NCBI GenBank assembly: GCA_034440575.1
Contig: JAOTOL010001643.1
Coordinates: forward strand, 103,501 to 167,500
DNA from: Imbricaverruca yamaguchii
Taxonomy: Eukaryota; Arthropoda; Thecostraca; Neoverrucidae
Length of the DNA: 64,000 nt
Direction of reading: 5' to 3'
Within the stretch, counting starts at the first letter, position 1; each line of letters starts with the position of its first letter. The notes beneath the pieces are model-generated. The model saw only the letters and a program-made list of their open reading frames with translations, had not been told where the DNA came from and ran no database searches. The translations under genes were made by a program, and so were the position numbers. Shown here piece after piece: positions 55,865 to 64,000 of this stretch.

Positions 55865-57479
55865 AGTCCTTCAGACACTTCTTCAATTCTACTTACCTGA
55901 TAACACCTGATAACTATCTTCCAACCCTTCACTGCAGCAAAGTGCAACACACATATTCTATCATTAGTGGCAGAAAACGGAATCTGAAGGATTGCACTGG
56001 CTGTGATGCCTTGCTCTCAGGCTGCTCTTATGGTGTAGTAAAAAAAACATCACAAGAAAGTACTGGTAATTCTTGTATACGAAAACATAGCGAGCTGGAA
56101 AGACATTGTTTAGCAATTATTAAGGAGCTTGATAATTGCGTATGGATTAATTAATTAGGTCCAAAGCTCTTGGCTCTATGCATAGGTTGAGCAGTAAGGG
56201 ATATGATTAGGCACATTATGACAGGGAGGTGGCAATTTTGCTTGAGATCACATCGAAGTACGCGATTTATTTTCATGTGAGTCAGTTATGATCCCTGAAC
56301 TATCCACCTGTTATTTAATTACTATTCTGCATTCTTAGCATTGAGCATCGATGCAGTCGATGAAGATGAAGCCCAATTGATTGATGATGAAGCCCAATAT
56401 CTTGGCTTAGAACATGCCAAGGCGTGTAAGCGCGTGCTGAGTAGGCGTAATATGCGCATGCCAACGCCGATTGGCGCCCGACCACCTGACCTAATTTTAC
56501 CAACTGACTAAATAGCGCTCATCTGCGAGCCAACCGCGCACGGGTACTTAGTCAAGTGGCCTGGTGAGCTTGTCCAAATACGTACGACAAATATGAGCTT
56601 GTCCAGATACGAGCAGAAAGTCTGCAAGTCAGTGATTCAGGCGTACAGCAGATGTGGCCGTCAACATCAGCCGGATTTATTTACCGGCAAATCACGCTCC
56701 AGGGTCGGCTGACCTATGGCGCGCCGTTCTAGATGCTTTGCCGTGATGTCAGCGTCGCGTTCCTTACCACCGCGGGGAAGCACGGACAGTTCTTTTGCCG
56801 CACGAGTGCACGGAAGCCCGTGATCGCACGGAAGGGAGCCCGTGATCAGGAGTTGGGGAGAGCGAGATGAAGATGGAGGGATTATTGGGATGGAGAGTGG
56901 GTGATGAAATATGGTCGATTGGGAGCTTTTGCGCAGATCTGCGCCACCTGCTCATAAAACCTTCGAATGTTCCTTTCCAATCAACTTCAGATAACTGTCC
57001 ATCTTCAGTCCATCATCAACTTCAGACAACTGTCTTTCGCAGTTCTGGTGACCTGCGACGGTGTCGGATGCACGCGGGTGCAAAACGCTGCAGCAATCCT
57101 CCACCAATTTATAAAAGAACACCGGCGAATTCTTCAATCACACCATCTGCGACATCTCCTGCCCAAACATGCCGACGGCAAATCTCCTGCCTAACGAGGC
57201 GTTTCTTTGTGCTGAAGGACGGCAATGATGTCACGTCGGCGTGCCGCGGCGGCGGCAGGTGACATCGCGCGGCGACCACAGGCCGGCCCGGTGACAAGGC
57301 CGGCCGGCGACCACCCCGCGCAACAGATTATCACTGACCGAGTAGGGGGCCGCGGCTCAGGGCGGCCGCTGTCATGCAAGCGGCCGTTAGATGTATCGGC
57401 CCCCCGCCAGAGTGTGGGCGAGTTCCGGCTGCAGGTCATCGCGGTGGGGCGCGAGATGGCCGGCGCCGCTCGGTGTCCG
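55865..57479. other. WAP intron 2, unassigned part
   Basis: A 70-codon frame at 55942-56154 follows a fair acceptor ('cttcactgcag') but ends in TAA with no recognised domain. 57225-57480 is GC-rich, open on both strands and Arg/Ala/Gly-rich, without a domain. Confidence 0.3.
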
Positions 57480-57578
57480 ATTCGAGCGGGTTTGTCCGGC
57501 GAGTATGTTCGCCCAGGGAGCATGTTTACCCGGCGAATACGTTTGTTCGGCGAGTGTGTTTATCCGGTGGGTGAGATG
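57480..57578. repeat. Degenerate 21-bp minisatellite
   Basis: About four to five units of 'tttgtccggcgagtatgttcg' type (variants 'cccagggagcatgt', 'acccggcgaatacg', 'ttcggcgagtgtg'). Open in several frames; not a gene. Confidence 0.65.
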
Positions 57579-58253
57579 CGTCGTGTGCATGGGTCGGACT
57601 TCACCGATAAATGTCCTTGGATGCGTGAAAATCATACACGTGAGATTTGTCTACCCATCTCTGAGATAAGTTAGCTGATATTGCATTCACTGCTTTTTAT
57701 AGCAGACTGATTGGATCAGTCTACGCATCTGGGATTTGGATGGACTTGGGAATTCCTCCCTCCAAAAACGTTAATATGGGCACTAAATTATGTGAATCAT
57801 ACGCTCGCAAATCCGAATAATACATTCTAATTGCTTATCAAACTTACACATGATACCGGAGGATTCATTGCAATCAAATGTCACGATTCCGGACAAAATA
57901 TTGGCACCAAATCGAAGTAGCACGGCCGTAAACATGACATATTTCCGCCACTCGTGCTGCATATTCTTTAAGTACTATTTTGCAACACCTCTTCCAGAAC
58001 CTGATATTTAATTTCGTTTTCACTCGAATGGAGATTAAATATGCAATGCTCTCCGAATGATGTGTATAAAGTCAAACATCATGCACACCGGAGCTTACGG
58101 GAATTCAACGAGAAATTCCATGTACTGTTTCAATCAACCTCCCTGGCCAATCGTCATGAGAGAGTTTAAAGTTGATTGCTATGTTATTTGCAGGGCATTG
58201 GTCATATAAAATAATGATATAATTATAACCGTCTCTGACCATCTCTTAGCCTA

Positions 58254-59115
58254 TTAACCCGCGCCGTCTCTCCGGTCAGGTCCTCACACCCCGTCTCGGG
58301 GAGGGGGGGGCGGATAGTAATCCCCCTCTAAAATCCAAACTAAGCATCGCACGGAAAGGAAAGAGGTGTCATCGGAAAGCGCTCGACGAGTAGGGTCCGG
58401 ATCCATCCCCCAAATAATTTTTCCCCAAAAGCGACATCTCCAAGGGGGCTAGATTTTCACGGCTTTTCACGACTTACATTATGTTTTTGGCTCTGGGAGT
58501 TCATTTTGGGGTATATATGAAAAAAAAAAAATATGTAGGATGAGAAAAGGACAGCGAAATCGACCAGGCCCATGCAATTGTGTGCCCCCCCCCCCAAAAA
58601 AAAGAGAGAAATTTGTATTATTATTTTGCAATTTCAAAATTTTGAGTTGTCAAGTTTTCTTTAATTTTCCTTTTCCAATGGGTAGAGCAGACCAAGAAAC
58701 GTTGTTGGAAGTCAACTTTCCCTAACAACAAATGGTTATTTTAGCCAGAATGTTCTATTTGAACTACAATAGGCAAATATGTAAAATTTATATGTATTCA
58801 AGAAAATGAAAACTTCCACTCTCACGTTTTGTTGCATCCCTAAAGATAAGCAAATGCTGAAAGTTTTATTAAAATATCTGTATCCGCTAAGGCGTGACGA
58901 CTGGTTTAACGTTTTTTTGGATTTTACCTCACTTGACCTTGACTAACTCGCTGACCCTAAATGACCTGACTTCAACATTTTTTAACAGCATGCCACATTT
59001 ATGTGGAAAAAGGTATGCCAAATTTGGGCGTGCTGCCGCGCACCGTTCGTCCACAATCCGCGAAAAGTCTGAGGGGGCGGTTGAAGACCCCTTCCCCCGA
59101 GACGGGACGGGTTAA
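58254..59115 (-). mobile_element. MITE family A, copy 5
   Basis: Best-preserved copy: TTAA at both ends (58254-58257 and 59112-59115), left terminus TTAACCCGCGCCGTCTC, right terminus reverse-complemented TTAACCCGTCCCGTCTCGG. 862 bp, reverse-oriented like copy 2, no coding capacity. Confidence 0.88.
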
Positions 59116-59283
59116 TCAAGCACATGAAGGGATTTCTGCTGCTATTGCTATAGGACACCTATCCTTATTAGGAGCCAGTGTCAATTTCACCATGCTACTT
59201 TTGAGGGAATTCATCCAGATATTTTTCCGTCTTGCCCTCCGTGAAATGAAGCCAATAGCGCACTACAGATGCACTCTAAGCGA

Positions 59284-59540
59284 TGTCTTCTTCCCGGCTG
59301 TGGATATCTGATGCATATTTATCTTCCTCACGGTTGTGGGGTCTGATGCAGATTTGTCTTCCTCACGGCTGTGGGCATCTGATGCAGATTTGTCTTCCTC
59401 ACGGCTGTGGGTATCTGATGCAGATTTGTCTTCCTCACGGCTGTTGGGGCCTGATGCAGATTTGTCTTCCTCACGGCTGTGGGGGCATGATGCAGATTTG
59501 TCTTCCTCACGGATCTGGGTGTATGATGCAGATTCATTGA
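59284..59540. repeat. 36-bp minisatellite, 7 copies
   Basis: The unit is 'ttcctcacggctgtgggcat' followed by 'ctgatgcagatttgtc' (36 bp). As 36 is a multiple of 3, it reads as a 12-residue repeat in several frames on both strands. The first and last units are the most diverged. Confidence 0.9.
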
Positions 59541-60309
59541 GCCGACACTGGCTCCGTGGCACCGGCTCTTAGCTTTTCCTTTGGTGGTTATGGTAGATCC
59601 TGTTAGAAGCACGAGGTGAAGCAAACCGTTGCAACCAGTTTCGCATAAGCTATGCTTGGAAGCGGACCAAGCAGGTGATCAGAGGGCTTTCGAGCATCCT
59701 CATGACAGGCTGCTTACCACGGTGTGAAAACGCTACTTACTTTGCTCCACTGGTGCTTGTTACGTGCATGCTCATGTGCACATTGTTGGCGGGGCCAAAT
59801 GATGCAAAAATGGGAATACATTGATGAGATGTGAATGTTTATCAGCAGATGACATACATCACCACTGCGCTAATTAATTATAATATTGTATTTACAGCTT
59901 CGGGTGTGGGGTCAGGGAGGTGAGGTGAGGTACCATTTTCAACCGTACGTAAATCAATCTGAAATAGCGCATGTTTGTTTCAAGTTAGCGCACGTTTTGT
60001 TTATTGGCACGGCACAGACTGCTGTTATAACTGAAGTATCGCACAATGGGTGATATTTCAGAGACCTATAGAAGAACTGCATGTTGATGAATCACGTTTT
60101 ACCCAACGTCTACGCACTAGGCAAGCCATTCACAAACTTACCAAGCGAAGCACACAGTTTCCCCCCCCCCCCATTCCCTTACATATCAGAACTACTTCTC
60201 GGCACGCCACAAAGAGTATGTTCATGGTGTTTGTGTAGAAAGGTATGTTCATGTTGTGTGAGTACTCGCGGTGCACTCGCTTACCTCGTACGTGGACACT
60301 GTGTTTCAG
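59541..60309. other. End of WAP intron 2, unassigned
   Basis: A poly-C tract occurs near 60161-60171. The sequence before 60310 supplies the acceptor 'cactgtgtttcag'. No other feature was recognised. Confidence 0.35.
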
Positions 60310-60450
60310 GCGAAGATGTGCCGAAACCCGGCAACTGTCCGGCCCGCCTTCTGTTCGGCCCCTGCACAGAGGAGTGCTCCGAGGACGGCGAGTGTCCCGG
60401 CGCCAACAAGTGCTGCCCCACCGGCTGCGGCTTTGTTTGCTCCACACCAT
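60310..60450 (+). CDS. WAP gene exon 3: second WAP domain
   Basis: Bounded by 'ctgtgtttcag' and GTGAGT; 141 nt, phase 1-1, exactly the length of exon 2. Reads 'GEDVPKPGNCPARLLFGPC', 'TEECSEDGECPGANKCC' and 'PTGCGFVCSTP'. All eight WAP cysteines and the KPGNCP and GECPG..KCC signatures are intact. The last codon is completed by exon 4 (Tyr160). Confidence 0.93.
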
Positions 60451-61285
60451 GTGAGTTGTTAGACCTAGTGCCACGTTTCGACCTGAAGGGTTCGTCTAAT
60501 CTGGAGAAAAGGTCGCACTTAGAACGACACTTCAACCTGGAGAGATGCTTCGACGTAGATGACATATTTTATCTGACATTGCACTCTAGGATAGTTGAAT
60601 AGAATATAATAGTATTTGAATGAGTGTTTGTTAAGTGAATGTTTGACCGACCTCTAACCCAATCGATCAATCAAAAATCGAATTGTTTCGTTAGAAGGGT
60701 AAGCTAGTTTACTTCATGATTCGTATAACTAGGACAAACCGCATTATTGAGCAGTGCCTGGTAACTAGTAGATCCGACCACCACTTCGGCAGGTCCGGCT
60801 GCTCGACCAGGCCGTCTTTTGCAACAAACTGCAGTGAATGAACAGGTGGATGTAAGGCGCCTTCTTGATTGCATTGTAATCCCCGGCGTAAACAGCGAAA
60901 GCCACTGACAGCCCACCCTGCCGCTCAGCCGTCATCATGAACAATCTCCAAATATTAACTGGCGAAATGATTCTTTTGCCAAACATCCAGAAGCAATGTA
61001 TACTCGATAAAAGTGCGTTGTTGAAGTTGCAGCATAAGTAAAACACTTCACGGTGGCATTCCACCTGCCACTGTGATCCAATAATCTTTTGTTGAGAACT
61101 CAATTACTTTCCACCGTTAATTTCGTTTCAATCGCAAACAGTTCCTCCGACTAGGCAAGCTAAATCCGTCTCATTTCAAAGAACACCTGCTGAAGTAAAT
61201 CCTTTTCCATAATACTCCTCGATCTAACAAAGCCAAGTTCATTCTTGGGAACATGCCGGCATTAGCTGGTGATCTTCCCAACCGG
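60451..61285. other. WAP intron 3, unassigned part
   Basis: No coding domain or repeat boundary was recognised before the 54-bp acceptor repeat. Confidence 0.4.
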
Positions 61286-61545
61286 ACCCCACCAGACCAG
61301 GCTCCCTGTAGCCCATCTAAACCAGGAGCGTTGCTACAGACCTGACCAAGCCCGGCTCCTGTGAACCATCCCGACTAGGAGCGCTCACTGCAGACCTGAT
61401 CAAGCCGGGCTCCTGTGGTCGGGGTTGGCCAGGTCAATTTACTACGTTAAAAGATCCTGCTACAGATCTGGCCAAGCCCGGCCCATGTGACACATCATGA
61501 CCAGGAGCGCCTGCTACAGACCTGGCCAAGCCCGGCTCCTGTCCG
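61286..61545 (+). repeat. 54-bp tandem repeat of the exon 4 splice-acceptor / WAP-start segment
   Basis: The block 'gctacagacctggccaagcc' followed by 'cggctcctgt' is present four times, with exon-like starts at 61340, 61394, 61466 and 61520 (spacings 54, 72, 54), plus a weaker copy whose 'ggctccctgt' begins at 61300. Each copy has a CAG and the codons for D-L-x-K-P-G-x-C in the same reading frame. Only the last copy continues into a complete WAP domain; a TGA at 61498-61500 closes the frame from the earlier copies. Confidence 0.9.
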
Positions 61546-61768
61546 GCTCCGTCGGAGACGAGAGGTGGCTGCGCCATAGAGTGCTCCGTGGACGACGAAT
61601 GCGCGGACGAGCAGAAGTGCTGTTCGAACGGCTGCGGACGAGTGTGTCTGAGCCCTTCGGAGGAATACATCTGCCCGAACGGCACCACGTTCTACAACAA
61701 GTGCAACAAGTGTACTTGCTCGGGCGCCTACGACCCAGTCACATGCGAGACCAACGTGTGCCCCGAAG
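61520..61768 (+). CDS. WAP gene exon 4: third WAP domain plus pacifastin-type module
   Basis: Acceptor CAG at 61517-61519, donor GAAG followed by GTAAGC; 249 nt, phase 1-1. It reads 'YLAKPGSCPAPSETRGGC', 'SVDDECADEQKCCSNGCG' and 'RVCLSPSEEY' (WAP 3, Cys 167, 177, 181, 187, 193, 194, 198, 202). It then reads 'ICPNGTTFYNKCNKCTC' and 'SGAYDPVTCETNVCPE', a six-Cys module with spacing C-x9-C-N-x-C-x-C-x8-C-x4-C, matching the pacifastin consensus (CNxCxC with a following Gly). By comparison with known pacifastins, the reactive bond would lie near Thr237-Asn238. The gene continues past the window. Confidence 0.92.
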
Positions 61769-63081
61769 GTAAGCGCACGGCAACGTAGATCGCGACATTC
61801 GGAACGGTAGAAAGTTAAGTAAATATAGAAACAAGCAAAATACTCCACACTAGGACACGTTGTCAATCAACTATTTTTTCGACAAAATTATGATGACCGT
61901 GCGAAATGTTCTGCTAGAGAGCTCGAAATGTGCACTTTCACTGCAATTTCTAAGAAAAGATAATCGAGTGCTCAAAATTCGTGCGGGCGAATTTTCCCAT
62001 CAACTATATTAGCGCCCTATATAAGTAATGGTGGCATTACTTATAACATGACACATAGCTTCCATACATTGCAAATTCAACTTAGGATACTTGTAACTTC
62101 TGATTACTTAGCAAATACCCTTCGTGTTGACACTGCAAAACGTAAATTAAAAGATGACTACTATTAATAAGTACTTATTTACGCGTCGTTAATGCTAAGC
62201 ATGGCGGATGAGTGGCATGCCGGTCAGATTCTTCCTTTTCACGGCGAAATGCTACTGATCAAGACCAAACAGTGACAACTCAGCACTCGGTTTACCCTCT
62301 GTCAGGTGCAGCAAACGAGTTATTGATCCACCGACGATGAATTCGCCCCCTAAAGCCGGCATAAATGCAATGGCAAGCTATGAAGTGTGTACATGCAAAG
62401 AGGCAGCGAGCTGTTAGGTGCATACGTGCAATGATCGGTGGTGAGCCGCATCTCCCACGACTGAGCGGTATGTACGGCATAGACGGAAGGGGGCGTGTGG
62501 CAAGGCGTCCCCTTATGTAAACACTCTTCCCAGAGGGTTCGTGCTATCCTTTTGCATTTTTCCATTCTTGTCATGAGTCATCCACACGCTCTTTGTGTCT
62601 TCTTCCTCACTTTGAGCAGGATGGTTTCACTTTTCTCACCTCACCTCTCACCGTAAACATTCATCGTAGAGTGGTGTGTATTGATACCATTAAAACTAAA
62701 ACTTGGATGTGCTCATCGTGGTGCTGGCGGAAAGATGGGGAAGGGGTTGGGGCGTTTTCTCGGCTCAGGGTGCTATGAATTGACACAGGACCAGAGAGAG
62801 AAGGGCCAAAGAGGATACATAGCTGCATCCTCTTTCGCTGGGCCCAGCTCTAGACCCAGCTGGATAAACAGCCCGGGGTGAGTTGTGTCAGAGATGCGGA
62901 AGGGGGTACAGGTTTCCGTTCCGCTCTCCCGTATAATATCGGTGAGGGTATTGCAATGAGGCTTCGGTTTTATCGGGACATTGCCGAAGAATAAGCTGTC
63001 AAAGGACCGAGATGTGATGAATTACGTGATACACTTTCTACGTGATAAAGAAGCACAATTTCAGAAAAATTGAAAATGTCG
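61769..63081. other. Start of WAP intron 4, unassigned
   Basis: No further WAP or pacifastin exon is visible in this stretch, so the next exon probably lies beyond the window. No repeat boundary was recognised until the R element. Confidence 0.4.
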
Positions 63082-64000
63082 TTTAACACGCGCCCTGGAG
63101 GGCCTCTGAAACTTACGCGCACTGGAGAGGTGGGGGAGAGATTCCGCCCCCCTAAGATCTCGGCTCCCATTAAGGCTAAAGCAACGAAATTCGCCGGGTT
63201 GATGGGCACGATAGGTAACTATTGTGTGTAAATTTCGTGACCTCAGGTCAATATCTTCAAGGTCAAATGAGGTCAAAATAGCAAAATGTTCTGGTTTTCC
63301 GTGGCTTGGCTTGTCATTGTTATGCATTGCTGTGATTGTCTTCAAATACCCCAAAATTGTCATTAATGATGTTTTGGACATTACTAATGATGCAACACAT
63401 ATGCCAGATCCGCCATTTGACCTCAGGTCACCTATATAGGAGCACTGTATCAGGTCATTACCTGCTCTAGTTACCGGAACCGGGCTGCCCACATGACTGC
63501 ACCTTTGGGCGGCTCTCACAATCGGATTCGCAAAGAAAGGAGTAAAGTACATGAATAAAGTATAGAAACGCTTAGGCACACAGTGACAAACAGTAGATTT
63601 CCGGGTGTGTAGGGAGTAACATCCAAAGTGACATCAATCGCATGAGTCATTTCCATTTATGACAACATTCCAGTTGACCAAGTTTGGTTCCATTAGCCTG
63701 TCGTGGTGACCTCGGCGACCTAACATGACTTTTAAATTATATAGCATAATATATATATATATACATCAAACAAGTCGCTTAGTGTTGTCAAGAACACTTC
63801 CATTATGTGAATATACGGGAAGCGCGTCAGCGCCGATTTTGTGATCTGGCGCTGCGATTTTTAAATAACTTTAACGGGCCATAACTTAAAAACTTTTCGG
63901 CCGATTGTAATTTTTCTTGCTTTAACCAATGTGCCGGTCATTTCTAAGAAGGTGCGGAAAAATTGCGTATATCGGCCGGTATAATGTGGAGTTGTGTACG
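63082..64000 (+). mobile_element. R-family MITE, copy 2 (cut by window edge)
   Basis: Begins TTTAACACGCGCCCTGGAGG and is collinear with 10258-11180, including 'gatgttttggacattac', 'atcaggtcattacctgctc' and 'gtacatgaataaagtat'. A short (AT)n tract occurs at 63750-63765. The right terminus lies outside the window. Confidence 0.75.

Larger units (their letters stand above)
33213..61768 (+). other. Gene span: secreted multi-WAP / pacifastin-type protein (3' end beyond window)
   Basis: Exons 33213-33408, 47338-47478, 60310-60450 and 61520-61768 join in frame through three phase-1 introns (13.9, 12.9 and 1.07 kb). The partial protein has at least 242 residues: signal peptide, a four-Cys N-terminal segment, three eight-Cys WAP domains (about 72-109, 121-156, 166-202) and a six-Cys pacifastin-like module (211-240). 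WAP and pacifastin modules are typically extracellular serine-protease inhibitors, and WAP proteins (crustins and relatives) can be antimicrobial. No stop codon is reached, so more exons must lie to the right. The long introns are full of MITEs, minisatellites, a LINE and SINEs. Confidence 0.85.

Overview
The window is eukaryotic nuclear DNA from an invertebrate, most likely an arthropod and plausibly a crustacean. Coding exons carry canonical GT/AG introns and Kozak-type starts, the WAP gene ends in a pacifastin-type inhibitor module (a family known mainly from arthropods), and the rest is a dense mix of LINE, SINE, MITE and minisatellite DNA. There are no operons, ribosome binding sites or CRISPR arrays. 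The species call is an inference from domain content and the GC-rich exon style, not from a database match.

Two host genes can be read with confidence, both on the plus strand. (1) 21074-23573: a two-exon gene for a 517-residue type I membrane protein with signal peptide, Cys-containing ectodomain, one transmembrane helix and a compact, divergent SEFIR-like cytoplasmic domain, i.e. an IL-17-receptor-like protein. (2) 33213 to at least 61768: a secreted multi-WAP protein. Its exons are a signal-peptide exon (33213-33408), two WAP exons of exactly 141 nt (47338-47478, 60310-60450) and a WAP-pacifastin exon (61520-61768). All introns are phase 1, and the gene runs off the right edge. Both products fit innate-immunity or protease-control roles. 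A few weaker minus-strand exon candidates (31.9, 32.6 and 35.2 kb) are listed at low confidence.

Mobile DNA fills most of the rest. 1.2-3 kb: a TTAA-bounded MITE (family A) followed by a family Q element. 3.2-8.7 kb: two direct copies of repeat S flanking a foldback (4.0-4.87 kb) and a large palindrome (4.87-7.56 kb) made of about 150-bp monomers, with a SINE in one arm. 9-11.4 kb: a 'ctccaagttg'-type MITE (T) and an R element inserted into another R. 12.1-18.8 kb: a decayed I-clade-like LINE (gag, endonuclease, RT, RNase H) interrupted by a Q element. 20.2 kb: a foldback with 93-bp arms. 24.8 kb: a 20-bp minisatellite. 28.6, 39.7, 50.6 and 58.3 kb: further A copies. 38.2-42.5 kb: a composite with T-type ends around a 23-bp satellite. 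42.5-43.6 kb: a 49-bp minisatellite. 48.5-50.6 kb: a 5'-truncated CR1/L2-like LINE on the minus strand. 55.5 kb: a tRNA-derived SINE. 63.1 kb to the end: another R copy.

The points most worth follow-up are the WAP-pacifastin fusion with its fourfold 54-bp duplication of splice acceptor plus WAP start, the three MITE families sharing a TTAACMCGCGC-type terminus, the satellite palindrome with a paralogous empty SINE site, and the T-ended satellite composite.
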